A stretch of DNA of 64,000 bases from Sphingobium psychrophilum (GTDB lineage Bacteria > Pseudomonadota > Alphaproteobacteria > Sphingomonadales > Sphingomonadaceae), in assembly GCF_012927105.1 (NCBI RefSeq), contig NZ_JABBFV010000007.1, positions 183,556-247,555 of the forward strand. The letters are read 5' to 3'. How positions within the stretch are numbered: the first letter of the stretch is position 1; each line of letters starts with the position of its first letter. Shown one piece after another: positions 27,522 through 36,428 of this stretch. The position numbers and the translations under genes were made by a program. The notes below the pieces were generated by a model. It searched no databases and was not told the origin of the DNA. It saw only the letters and a list, made by a program, of their open reading frames with translations.

Positions 27522-28486
27522 TTCAGCCAGCGGCTGACGGTCGGCGACAGACGGATCAGCCGGTCTATCGCGAACGGGATCAGCAGCGCTGCCAGCAACA
27601 GCCATAGCTTGCCCATATAGGGGGCGAGATAGTGGATGACGGCGACATGGCAGTACATAATGACCAGCGACGCCCGCCCAACCGCCGCGACTGGTCCGGC
27701 AAAGGGCACGACCAGGGCCGAGAGACGGAACAGCAGCAGCGCGGTGGCGATGGCCGAGGCGATTGAAAGCAGCGGCCAGCCATAGTCGGCGACCTTCATG
27801 TTAAGCGTCGGCGCCACGCCCGCCAGCCCGACCAAGGCCAATGCCCCCAGCGGCGCGACCATCCAGCCCCGCCACCGCACCCGCAGCCAGACCGCCCCCA
27901 CCCACAGCAGGACGAACGCCATCGGCACGCTCAGCAGCCCCAGCGGCGACGCCTGCGTCCACCAGCCCAGCGCGTAGGCCAGAACCAGAACGGGAGGCAG
28001 GAGAAAGGCCCAGCGCCGGTCCAGCACATCGGGCCAGCGGCGGAGCGCGACGTTGAACAGGATGCGCGCCATCATCAGGCAGGGCACGAACCAGAAGATG
28101 GTATAAGGCCCGCGCAACCAGAAGCCGCCCAGCAGGATCGGCGCAAGATCCTGCGGCCATTGGTGAAAGATGGGCCGACCGCCTTTCAGCGGCTCGATGA
28201 TCTGGTCGATCAGGATCAGCAACGCCAGGAAGAGGACATAGGGCCGCATCTGGCCGACCAGTTGCCGCCGCGTGAACGCGCCGACATCATGGGGCCGCGA
28301 CAGCATCCCCGACAGCAGGAAGAAGAGCGGCATATGGAAACTATACAGGGCGTCGCGAAGCGGCCCGCGGGTCCAGACATGGCCGACCACCACCGCCAAC
28401 ATGCCCAATCCGCGTGCGACATCGACCCAGTCCAGCCGAAATTGCGCCTGACGCCGATCATGCCCCCTGTATTCCATCGCCTCCAC
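27518..28486 (-). CDS. Acyltransferase family 3 membrane protein
   Basis: A 322-residue integral membrane protein with about eight to ten hydrophobic segments. The N-terminal RLDWVDVARGLGMLAVVVGHVW motif, with the catalytic His in VVGHVW, and the SFHMPLFFLLSGML motif are hallmarks of acyltransferase_3 (OafA/YrhL-type) proteins, which move acetyl or acyl groups to polysaccharides across the inner membrane. The start at 28486 is the first ATG; a second at 28477 is possible. The acceptor is unknown; the exopolysaccharide locus downstream is a possible client but 12 kb away. Confidence 0.85.
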   Translation of the reverse strand: MEAMEYRGHDRRQAQFRLDWVDVARGLGMLAVVVGHVWTRGPLRDALYSFHMPLFFLLSGMLSRPHDVGAFTRRQLVGQMRPYVLFLALLILIDQIIEPLKGGRPIFHQWPQDLAPILLGGFWLRGPYTIFWFVPCLMMARILFNVALRRWPDVLDRRWAFLLPPVLVLAYALGWWTQASPLGLLSVPMAFVLLWVGAVWLRVRWRGWMVAPLGALALVGLAGVAPTLNMKVADYGWPLLSIASAIATALLLFRLSALVVPFAGPVAAVGRASLVIMYCHVAVIHYLAPYMGKLWLLLAALLIPFAIDRLIRLSPTVSRWLN

Positions 28487-28551
28487 CGCCTATAGGAAGC
28501 CGCGCGCGCGTCAATTCCCCTACCCTTCTTGTTCCGATCGGATTCTCTTCC

Positions 28552-29241
28552 TTGGCCCTGCTTACCGACCATGTGCTGTTCATCGATGGCGAAGCCCTCA
28601 TCCTCGACAAGCCCGCGGGCCTGCCGGTGGATGCGCCGCGTGACGGCTCCATGGCGCTCGAAAATCATCTCGCCTCGCTGACATTCGGTTTCCAGCGCTG
28701 GCCGCTGCCGGTTCACCGGCTGGATCGAGACACCAGCGGCTGCCTGCTGCTGGCCCGCAATCCCAAGGCGCACAAGCGCTTCGCCGCCGCATTTGAGGCG
28801 GGGACGGTGGTCAAACGCTATGTCGCCGTGATCGAAGGGGTGCCCACGGAGGATGAAGGCACGATCGAACTGGCGCTTTCGAAGGTCAGCACCGCTGAAG
28901 AGGGCTGGCGCATGATCCCGGCCAAGGCGGGGAAGAACGCCATCACTCATTGGCGCAAGGTGGCGGAACAGGATGGCCGATCGCTGATCGCCTTCTCCCC
29001 CCAGACCGGGCGCACCCACCAGATCCGCGTCCATGCGCTTCACGGCCTTGGCTTCGGCATTGTCGGCGATCCGGTCTATGGCAACGGAGAGGGCGCCCAA
29101 AACACCGCCATGCTGCTGCACAGCCGTTTCCTGAGCATGCCGCGCGGGGACAAGCCTGCGGCGGAAGCCACGGCCGCCCTGCCCGCGACCTTCGCTGCAG
29201 CGGGCTTCGGCCAGGATTTGCTGGACGATGCCGGACTTTGA
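28552..29241 (+). CDS. RluA-type RNA pseudouridine synthase
   Basis: A protein of about 229 residues that isomerises uridine to pseudouridine in rRNA or tRNA. The catalytic Asp is in the HRLDRDTSG motif; the C-terminal FSPQTGRTHQIRVH motif confirms the RluA family. There is no ATG near the domain: the TTG at 28552 (giving ALLTDHVLFID) is chosen, and a GTG at 28573 is an alternative. No S4 domain is present. It overlaps arfB by 14 bases, coupling two translation-related genes. Confidence 0.9.
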   Translation: MALLTDHVLFIDGEALILDKPAGLPVDAPRDGSMALENHLASLTFGFQRWPLPVHRLDRDTSGCLLLARNPKAHKRFAAAFEAGTVVKRYVAVIEGVPTEDEGTIELALSKVSTAEEGWRMIPAKAGKNAITHWRKVAEQDGRSLIAFSPQTGRTHQIRVHALHGLGFGIVGDPVYGNGEGAQNTAMLLHSRFLSMPRGDKPAAEATAALPATFAAAGFGQDLLDDAGL

Positions 29242-29632
29242 GATTCCCGGCGACGCGCTGGAGGAGCGCTTCATCACCGGCGGCGGGCCGGGCGGGCAGA
29301 ATGTCAACAAGGTGGCGACGAGCGTTCAGTTGCGCGTGGACCTGTTCAAGCTGGCCCTGCCCCCCTACGCCTATCGCAAGCTGAAGGAACTGGCCGGATC
29401 ACGCCTGACCTCCGGCAACGAGATCGTCATCCAGGCGTCCCGCTTTCGCACGCAGGAGGCGAACCGGCAGGACGCGCGCGATCGGCTGAACGAAATGATC
29501 GCCAAGGCGCTAGTCCGCGACGCCCGCCGCATCGCTACCAAGCCGGGCAAGGCCGCCAAGGCGCGGCGCACCGACGCCAAGAAAGCGCGCGGCACGATCA
29601 AGCAGGGCCGTGGGAAGGTTCAGCTGGACTGA
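29228..29632 (+). CDS. arfB: Alternative ribosome-rescue factor ArfB (peptidyl-tRNA hydrolase)
   Basis: A 134-residue protein with the GGQ motif at residues 22-24 (ITGGGPGGQNVNKV) and the basic C-terminal tail (KAAKARRTDAKKARGTIKQ) that enters the empty mRNA channel. It releases peptides from ribosomes stalled without a stop codon. It is a small single-domain RF-like protein rather than a full release factor. The overlap with the pseudouridine synthase gene implies co-expression. Confidence 0.94.
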   Translation: MPDFEIPGDALEERFITGGGPGGQNVNKVATSVQLRVDLFKLALPPYAYRKLKELAGSRLTSGNEIVIQASRFRTQEANRQDARDRLNEMIAKALVRDARRIATKPGKAAKARRTDAKKARGTIKQGRGKVQLD

Positions 29633-29764
29633 TAGGCCCGTCACAGCCTGCCAGACGAATTCCTTGAGACTATCGAAGCGCGCGCATCGTCAAGCCTTTA
29701 CCAATTAACCATATTTGTCCCTTATCAGTCGCATTGCCGTCAAAGGCCCGATTTAGAGGATGAC

Positions 29765-30964
29765 ATGCCCACGCATTCGCCAGCTTCATCCCTTCGTAGA
29801 CCGCTGAATTGGGCGTTATGGCTTAGCGCCACCCTTCTGGGCGTGGTGATCATCGGGTCCGACATCCTGCAACTGGACGGGGTCAGGCTGACGGAATCGC
29901 GGCTCGTCATTGGGCGGGATTTCCTCAACGTCTGGAGCGGCGGCCGACTGGCCCTGACCGGCCAGCTGGACCGCCTCTACGACTATGCCGCCTATATGTC
30001 CTGGCAGACGGCGATATTCGGTCCGCTCGATTCCTATAATTACTCCTATCCGCCGCAAAGCCTGTTCCTTGCCATCCCGTTCGGCGCGTTGCCCTATCTC
30101 CCGGCATTGATCCTATGGACCTTGGCGGGCGCTGGCTTTTTCCTCTGGGCCGCGCGTAGCTACATGCCTGCGCAGCTTCCCCTGGCGGCCGCCATTGCTA
30201 CGCCCGCAGCCATCATCAACCTATGGTGGGGACATTATGGCTTCATCATCGGCGGCTTATGGCTGCTCTTCTTCCGGCATATCGATCCCGCGCCGCGCAA
30301 GGCGGGGATCATCGCCGGCCTGCTCACGGTTAAACCACATCTTGGCCTGTTTATCGCGTTGACCCTGCTCCACCGGCGAACTCTCCCAGCCATTCTGATC
30401 GCGCTTGCTGTCGCCGGTGCGCTAGCCGTGCTGAGCGGGCTTGCCTTCGGATTCGACCTGTGGCGTCAATGGCTGGTCGAAACATCCGCCCTGCAAGCGC
30501 GCATCATGAATGCAAGCGGCGAAAAATTCTATTTCTTCATGATGCCATCAGCTTATGTCGCCCTTCGCGGGTTCCCGATCATGCTGGCGACCGGTGTGCA
30601 ATGCGCCTTTGCGGCTGCTGCCATGGGGCTGGCGTGGCAGGCGCGAAACGCCCATCCCAAACAACTGGCCTTCATCAGCGCATCGGCGACCGCCATCATG
30701 ATGCCCTATATTTTCAACTATGATCTAACGGTCGCCAGCCTGGGCTTTGCGATATTGTTATACGGCCGTTGGGCGGAATTAGCGCGATGGGAGCGGATCG
30801 CGACATGGTTCGCTTTTGCTTCGCCCCTGCTGGTCATGGCCTATAATCCGATCGCGCCGATATCGCTGCTCGCCGGCTTGATCGTGCAGGTGCGCCATGC
30901 CCATGGCCGCGCCGGCCCGCAGTTGTGCAAACACTTTTTGTCCAGCGCCATCGGAGCGGCCTGA
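29765..30964 (+). CDS. Glycosyltransferase family 87 (DUF2029) membrane protein
   Basis: A 399-residue polytopic protein with about ten membrane segments. Matching DUF2029/GT87 are the GRDFLNVWSGG segment with an acidic residue after the first membrane helix, the NYSYPPQSLFLA loop and the GLLTVKPHLGLF motif. Members use polyprenyl-phosphate mannose or arabinose as donor in the periplasm. The start at 29765 lies after an AT-rich upstream region. Acceptor and operon partner are not apparent; the free methionine sulfoxide reductase gene follows 42 bases later. Confidence 0.85.
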   Translation: MPTHSPASSLRRPLNWALWLSATLLGVVIIGSDILQLDGVRLTESRLVIGRDFLNVWSGGRLALTGQLDRLYDYAAYMSWQTAIFGPLDSYNYSYPPQSLFLAIPFGALPYLPALILWTLAGAGFFLWAARSYMPAQLPLAAAIATPAAIINLWWGHYGFIIGGLWLLFFRHIDPAPRKAGIIAGLLTVKPHLGLFIALTLLHRRTLPAILIALAVAGALAVLSGLAFGFDLWRQWLVETSALQARIMNASGEKFYFFMMPSAYVALRGFPIMLATGVQCAFAAAAMGLAWQARNAHPKQLAFISASATAIMMPYIFNYDLTVASLGFAILLYGRWAELARWERIATWFAFASPLLVMAYNPIAPISLLAGLIVQVRHAHGRAGPQLCKHFLSSAIGAA

Positions 30965-31006
30965 TCCAGACTGGTCGCGACCGAACGGCACGCCTATATC
31001 GGCACC

Positions 31007-31489
31007 ATGTATGATTTTTCCGCCAGCGCCGCCGACAAGCCCACCCTCTATGCCGACCTGCTTTCCGCCGCCGATGCGCTGACCGCGTCGGAGCCGGACC
31101 CGATCGCCAACATGGCCAACCTGTCGGCCCTGCTCTGGCAATTCCTGCCTGATCTCAACTGGGCGGGCTTCTACCGCATGGTGGAGGATGAACTGGTCCT
31201 TGGCCCCTTCCAGGGCAAGCCCGCCTGTATCCGCATCCCGGTCGGCCGCGGCGTATGCGGGGCGGCGGCGGCGACCCGCGAAACCCAGCTGGTGGAGGAT
31301 GTCCACGCCTTTCCCGGCCACATCGCCTGCGACGCGGCCAGCGCGTCCGAAATCGTGGTTCCGGTCCTGCATGATGGGCGGCTGATCGGCGTGATCGATC
31401 TCGACAGCCCGCTGCCCGCACGCTTCGACTCGGATGATGCCAAGGGGCTGGAGGCGCTGGCAGCGCGGATCGCGGCGCGCATTTCCTGA
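31007..31489 (+). CDS. msrC: Free methionine-R-sulfoxide reductase (GAF domain)
   Basis: A 160-residue GAF-fold enzyme that reduces free L-methionine-R-sulfoxide with thioredoxin. The three active-site cysteines are in GKPACIRIP, GRGVCGAA and GHIACD, as in the fRMsr family, and the NWAGFYR motif is conserved. Length fits. It follows the GT87 gene in the same direction and may be co-transcribed, although the functions are unrelated. Confidence 0.92.
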   Translation: MYDFSASAADKPTLYADLLSAADALTASEPDPIANMANLSALLWQFLPDLNWAGFYRMVEDELVLGPFQGKPACIRIPVGRGVCGAAAATRETQLVEDVHAFPGHIACDAASASEIVVPVLHDGRLIGVIDLDSPLPARFDSDDAKGLEALAARIAARIS

Positions 31490-31665
31490 TCGGTTAACCC
31501 TGTTTCTTGACGGCACCGCGCAGCAGCGCCCCTTTCCGCCCCGTTTCGGGACAGGATTTGATGGCCTGGATCATGGATAGCGGCGGATCAGCATGCTAAA
31601 CCGCGTGTTAGTATTTTAGGCTGCGCATCCGGTTGGCGCGCCGTGCAAAACAGGGAGTGTTAACC

Positions 31666-32769
31666 ATGCGGACTCCAACCCTATGGCTTCTGGGGGCGAG
31701 CATTGCGCTGGCCGGCGTAGCGACGCCGGCGATCGCGGGCGGCGCGAACGCGCCACGCCCCGGCGGGTCGATGCCGCACACCGGACCCCGTCCCGGCATG
31801 CACATGCCGCGTCCTGGCGGGGGCTGGAACGGCAACTGGAATAAGGGCGGCCATCGCTGGGGACAGCGTCATAACGGCCGCTGGTCTGCCGGTTGGCGCG
31901 CGCCGGGCGGCTGGGGCGGCTATCAGCGTCCCGCCTATGGCTATGTCCTGCCGCGTTATTGGGTCAGCCCCAGCTATTATATCGGCAATTACGGTGCCTA
32001 TGGCCTGCCTGCGCCGGCCTATGGCTATGGCTGGTCGCGCTATTATGACGATGCGGTGATGACCGACCGTTATGGCCGTGTCTACGACCATCGCAGCGGT
32101 GTCGACTGGGGTCGCTACGAAGGCGGCTATGGTCCCGATGATGACGGCTATTATGACGAACCGCGCCGCGACAATGGCGTGGGCGGCGCTGCGATCGGCG
32201 CGGTCGTGGGCGGCGTAGCGGGTAACCGCATCGCGGGACGCGGCAACCGCACCGCAGGCACGCTGATCGGCGCCGGCGTTGGCGCCGTCGCGGGCCTGGC
32301 GATCGACAAGGCGGAAGACGGGCCGCGCCGCAACGCGCCGCCCCCGCCGCGTCGTCCGGGCGTGGGCTACGACGATGGCTATGGCTATTCCGACGACAGC
32401 GTCACTGTTCGGAATGACTATGGCCAGAATGACTATGAAGGCCGCTGGACCGGCACCTGGACCACTGACGACGGGCGGCAGGTGAGCGGCTCCTATGATG
32501 GTCGGTTCGAGGGCGAAGTGCGCGGCGCTGGCGTAGATTATGATGCGCCGACCTATGCCGGCGCGCCCCATTGGTCGACGGGTCAGGGTCCAATAGTGCA
32601 GCAGGGCGGCGGCTATATTGCGGGCGGATATTATTATCCCGCGCCGGTAGTAACCACCGTGACGATCAACCCTGCCGTCACGACGACGACCACGACGACC
32701 AGCTATGTCACCGAACGGGTGCGCCAGCCGGTACGCCGCAGGGCCGTGCGCAGCTGCCGCTGCAAATAA
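31666..32769 (+). CDS. RcnB-like exported protein with glycine zipper
   Basis: A 367-residue exported protein. ATG 31666 is chosen because AGGGAG lies 9 bases upstream and a signal peptide (MRTPTLWLLGASIALAGVATPAIA) starts there. After a Gly/Pro-rich part, a region containing VLPRYWVSPSYYIGNY and VMTDRYGRVYDHRSG resembles the RcnB nickel/cobalt homeostasis family. Residues about 180-215 form a glycine zipper (GGAAIGAVVGGVAGNRIAG). The tail has a poly-Thr tract (VTTTTTTTSYV) and ends in SCRCK. A role in envelope or metal homeostasis is possible. Confidence 0.82.
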   Translation: MRTPTLWLLGASIALAGVATPAIAGGANAPRPGGSMPHTGPRPGMHMPRPGGGWNGNWNKGGHRWGQRHNGRWSAGWRAPGGWGGYQRPAYGYVLPRYWVSPSYYIGNYGAYGLPAPAYGYGWSRYYDDAVMTDRYGRVYDHRSGVDWGRYEGGYGPDDDGYYDEPRRDNGVGGAAIGAVVGGVAGNRIAGRGNRTAGTLIGAGVGAVAGLAIDKAEDGPRRNAPPPPRRPGVGYDDGYGYSDDSVTVRNDYGQNDYEGRWTGTWTTDDGRQVSGSYDGRFEGEVRGAGVDYDAPTYAGAPHWSTGQGPIVQQGGGYIAGGYYYPAPVVTTVTINPAVTTTTTTTSYVTERVRQPVRRRAVRSCRCK

Positions 32770-32775
32770 GCGTTC

Positions 32776-32827
32776 GTCCGGCGAGTCACGACGCCGGACC
32801 GGGGCCGGGCCGCGCAGGCCCGGCCCC
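32776..32827. terminator. Two tandem hairpins between convergent genes
   Basis: GTCCGGCG (32776-32783) pairs with CGCCGGAC (32792-32799); GGGGCCGGGCC (32801-32811) pairs with GGCCCGGCCCC (32817-32827). The second hairpin touches the stop codon of the PAS-GGDEF-EAL gene. Together they separate converging transcripts. Confidence 0.75.
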
Positions 32828-35406
32828 TACTTATGTCCGCCGAACTGCGGGGGGCTGAACATATCGACCGGTTGCGGCCGGCCAAGATGGAAACCTTGCC
32901 CCACGACGCAGCCCTGGTTGAGCAGAAAATCGACTTGGGACGCTGTTTCGACCCCTTCGGCGACCACCTCCATGCCGAAACTGCCGCCCAGTTTGACGAT
33001 GGCGTCGACAATCGCCGCATCGCCTGCATCCTGTTCGATATTGCTGACGAAGCTACGATCGATCTTCAGCACATCGACCGGATATTGCTTCAAATGGGTG
33101 AGTGAGGCGAAGCCGGTGCCGAAATCATCGAGCGCCACCCTGACGCCCGCGTCCGCGAATTGCCGCAAGGCATGGGCGACCTGTCCTGCACCACGGCCCA
33201 GAAACACGCTTTCGGTCACTTCGATCTCGAAATGGGCGGTGGGGATGGCGGACTGGTCCAACAGGCCCAGCACCCGATTGGCGAAATCGCCGCTGGCGAA
33301 ATCGGCCGCCGATGCGTTGATCGCGACCCGCCCCGGATCGAACCCGGCCTGTAGCCAGCGCTGGACGTCGCCCAGCACGGCGTCGAGCATCTGCCCGGTC
33401 AGGGCCACCGCAATCTCGGCATGGTCGAAGGCCGCGGCGATGGTGCCAGGCAGTTGCACGCCCATGCGTGGATGATGCCAGCGCAGCAACGCCTCATAGC
33501 CGAGCACATGCCCGCTGCGCATATCGATACGCGGCTGATAATAGGGTGTGGCAAGGCGATCGGCGACCACCTGTCGCGCCATGCGGATCATCGAGCCGCG
33601 CTGCTGCGCCTCGGATCGCAGGCTCGACTGGAAGAGCGTCAGCCGCCCGCGCCCTGCCCCCTTCGACGCATAAAGCGCCAGGTCGGCCGCCTTGAGCAGA
33701 TCGTCGGCCCGCTCGGCATGTTCGCCGAGCACCGCCCCGCCAATGCTGACGCCGCAATCGAGCGAACGCCCCTGGTGGACATGGGGCATGCGCATATTGT
33801 CGATCAAGGCAGCGCTGAACCGCTCCAACGCCGCGCTATCGCTCAATGACGCCGCAGCGAGGCCAAATTCATCGCCGCCCAACCGGCCCAGCACGGCATC
33901 GGGCGGCGCAACCGACGCCAATCGCTCGGCAAAGGCGCACAATAATGCGTCGCCCGCATCATGCCCCATCGAGTCGTTGGTGCGCTTGAGGTCATCGATA
34001 TCGAACAGCAGCAGACCAAAATTCTTGCCATCAACCTGCGCTCGCGCCGCCATTTCCTCCAGCGTCGCCTGCCACAGCGCCCGGTTGGGCAGACGGGTCA
34101 TCGGATCATGGGTGGCGGCCCAGCGGATACGCTCTTCGGCGTCATGCTCTTCGGTTATATCCCGGAAGGTGACGACGATGCGCAACGCCCGCCCGGCGGC
34201 CGATCGCGTCGTCCAACCCGTGCTGCGAAACCAGCGGAGCGCGCCATTATCGGCGCGGTGGACGCGCAACGTCGATTCGAAATGCGGCGGAACCGCGCCG
34301 GCCGCGACGGCGTCCAGCATCACCCGCAGCCGTTCGCGATCGTCCGGGTGGACCAGTCTCAGCGCGATGTCGGTGGTTGCGGGGTGATCTTCATCCAGCC
34401 CCAGCATGCTGCGAAATTCATCAGACCAGGTGCGAATGCCGGTGACGCAATCAAAATCCCATATGCCAAGACGCGCTGACTGCACGGCTAGGCGGAATCG
34501 TTCCTCGCTGTCGCTCAACGCATTTTGCGCCATGCGTTCGGCATGGACGTCTTCCAACGTCCCGTACCAGCGTAGCACCGATCCTCGGGCATCGCGGCGC
34601 GCCGATGCGCGTGCGCGCATCCAGCGATAGTCCCCGCAGCGCAGGCGGATGCGATAATCGACATCGACCGGCGCGCCACTGGCCAAATGACCGCGCCAGA
34701 TCGCCACCACTCGTTCCATGTCGTCGGGGTGCAACGCACCCAGCCAGCCGGTGCCCAGCGCGCGATGCGGCGCCATCCCCGTCAGATCGAACCAGCGCGG
34801 CCCCACTTCCTGAATGTCGCCATCCGGCCCGGCCGTCCATGGCACCTGCGGGCTGAGTTCGACCGAGGACCGATAATGTTCGCGACTTTCGGCCAGCGCT
34901 GCGGCCAGCGCACGCGAATCGCGATCATGCCGTTCATGCACATCCTCGACCGTGCCATACCATTGCGCCTGCCGTCCGGGCAGCGGCACCCGCATCATGC
35001 GGATCATGCACCAGCGATCCTGCCCATCCGTACAGCGTAATGGCAGGGTCAGTGGCTGGGGCCGTTCGCTGGCGCGGGCCGCGTCCAGCAGGGTACGCCG
35101 GTCTTTTGCCGCCAGCAACGCGCGCCAGCCAAGGCCGGTCGGGTCCGCCGCGAATCGGGGAAGAAAGCGGCTGCTCTCCCGCTCGACCGCCATCAACCGC
35201 CCGCGATGATCGGCCACCCAGCGCAGCAGCGGCGGCGAAACCCGATCGAAAACCGGCGAAAACAAAAGGTCATTGCGCTGCAGGAATGATCCGTGCGCGA
35301 GCCTGTCGTCGCCAGGTATCAACCAGGCGTCATGAAACCGGCGATCAGCGAAACGGTCCACAAGCCGACCCCGATGCGATGGTGCTCTTCCCGCGCATCG
35401 CAACAA
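32827..35406 (-). CDS. PAS-PAS-PAS-GGDEF-EAL bifunctional diguanylate cyclase/phosphodiesterase
   Basis: An 859-residue sensory protein that makes or degrades cyclic di-GMP. PAS/PAC-like regions lie at about residues 60-160, 165-290 and 300-425 (WYGTVEDVHER, WYGTLEDVHAER, RDITEEHDAEER). The GGDEF domain (about 435-590) has the intact motif RLGGDEFG near residue 509, but the I-site position upstream reads APPD instead of RxxD, so product feedback should be lost. The EAL domain (about 610-850) keeps GYEALLRW, DDFGTGFASL, KIDRSF and EGVE. There are no membrane segments. The start at 35406 is the first ATG; it could begin later. Confidence 0.92.
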   Translation of the reverse strand: MLRCAGRAPSHRGRLVDRFADRRFHDAWLIPGDDRLAHGSFLQRNDLLFSPVFDRVSPPLLRWVADHRGRLMAVERESSRFLPRFAADPTGLGWRALLAAKDRRTLLDAARASERPQPLTLPLRCTDGQDRWCMIRMMRVPLPGRQAQWYGTVEDVHERHDRDSRALAAALAESREHYRSSVELSPQVPWTAGPDGDIQEVGPRWFDLTGMAPHRALGTGWLGALHPDDMERVVAIWRGHLASGAPVDVDYRIRLRCGDYRWMRARASARRDARGSVLRWYGTLEDVHAERMAQNALSDSEERFRLAVQSARLGIWDFDCVTGIRTWSDEFRSMLGLDEDHPATTDIALRLVHPDDRERLRVMLDAVAAGAVPPHFESTLRVHRADNGALRWFRSTGWTTRSAAGRALRIVVTFRDITEEHDAEERIRWAATHDPMTRLPNRALWQATLEEMAARAQVDGKNFGLLLFDIDDLKRTNDSMGHDAGDALLCAFAERLASVAPPDAVLGRLGGDEFGLAAASLSDSAALERFSAALIDNMRMPHVHQGRSLDCGVSIGGAVLGEHAERADDLLKAADLALYASKGAGRGRLTLFQSSLRSEAQQRGSMIRMARQVVADRLATPYYQPRIDMRSGHVLGYEALLRWHHPRMGVQLPGTIAAAFDHAEIAVALTGQMLDAVLGDVQRWLQAGFDPGRVAINASAADFASGDFANRVLGLLDQSAIPTAHFEIEVTESVFLGRGAGQVAHALRQFADAGVRVALDDFGTGFASLTHLKQYPVDVLKIDRSFVSNIEQDAGDAAIVDAIVKLGGSFGMEVVAEGVETASQVDFLLNQGCVVGQGFHLGRPQPVDMFSPPQFGGHK

Positions 35407-35494
35407 TTTAGCGCAGAAGATTAAACAAATTCGCTAAAGCCGGGCGATATCCCAACCATTATCGACTTTATCGAATTTCAGCCGATCTTACCGC

Positions 35495-36313
35495 TTATTT
35501 GCGGAACATGCCCACCAGTTCGACAGGCAGCGGCGGCTCGTCACGCTGCTGCGCGCCACGAATGGCCTGCGCCTGCTCATGCGGGTCAAAACGCACCCAG
35601 CCGCTTCGGCTGAGTTTTTCCAGCGGGCGATAGCGGATCTTATATTGCATCCGCTGCGACCCATCGACCCAATAGCCGAGATAGACATAGGGCAGCCCGG
35701 CGCTTGCCGCGCGCGTGATGTGATCCAGAATGATATAATTGCCCAGGCCCGGCCGATGCTCCAGCTGCGTGTCGAAGAAGCTGTAGATCATCGACAGGCC
35801 GTCACCCTGTCGGTCGGTCAGGCAGGCACCGATCAGCTTGCCGGGGCGGCCATCGACGCTCGGTTCGCGATATTCGATGATATAGCTGTCGACCGGCGTC
35901 TGCTCAACCATGTCGGAGAAGTCCATCTCGTCCATCTCGGTCATGCCGCCGCCGGGATGACGATCGACCAGATAGCGCTGGAGCAGCGCGAACTGCTCCT
36001 CGGTGGACCAGGGCTTGCAGGCGGTGACCTGTAGGTCGCTGTTACGACGGATCAGCTTGCGCTGAGTCGCATTGGGCTGAAATTCATGGGCGCAGACGCG
36101 CACCGATACGCAAGCGGAGCAATCCGCGCAGCTTGGCCGGTAAGCGACATTCTGGCTGCGGCGAAAGCCGATTCGGCCCAGCGCGTCGTTCAGCTCCGTC
36201 GCATTGTCCCCGTTCAGCTCGGTGAACACCTTCCGCTCGCTCTTGCCCGGCAGATAAGGGCAAGGGCTGGGATTGGTGACGAAGAAACGAGGGAAACGGA
36301 AGGCGGCAGTCAC
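35495..36313 (-). CDS. bpt: Aspartate/glutamate leucyltransferase (arginyl-tRNA-protein transferase family)
   Basis: A 272-residue enzyme that adds leucine from Leu-tRNA to N-terminal Asp or Glu, marking proteins for ClpS/ClpAP in the N-end rule pathway. The Cys-rich motif [14 protein letters not shown] and the [16 protein letters not shown] motif are typical of the bacterial family. Length fits. It has a short gap to the PAS-GGDEF-EAL gene and 115 bases to the threonine ammonia-lyase stop, in the same direction. Confidence 0.92.
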   Translation of the reverse strand: MTAAFRFPRFFVTNPSPCPYLPGKSERKVFTELNGDNATELNDALGRIGFRRSQNVAYRPSCADCSACVSVRVCAHEFQPNATQRKLIRRNSDLQVTACKPWSTEEQFALLQRYLVDRHPGGGMTEMDEMDFSDMVEQTPVDSYIIEYREPSVDGRPGKLIGACLTDRQGDGLSMIYSFFDTQLEHRPGLGNYIILDHITRAASAGLPYVYLGYWVDGSQRMQYKIRYRPLEKLSRSGWVRFDPHEQAQAIRGAQQRDEPPLPVELVGMFRK

Positions 36314-36428
36314 GCTCCAGGCTTCCTTTCATGGCGGCGGCGGACGTCAGTCATGTTTTTGACTATGCCGCCACCTTGCCGCTCTGAAAAGGGCGTTTAC
36401 CACGAAAAATTGCGGCCTCTTCCCGCCG

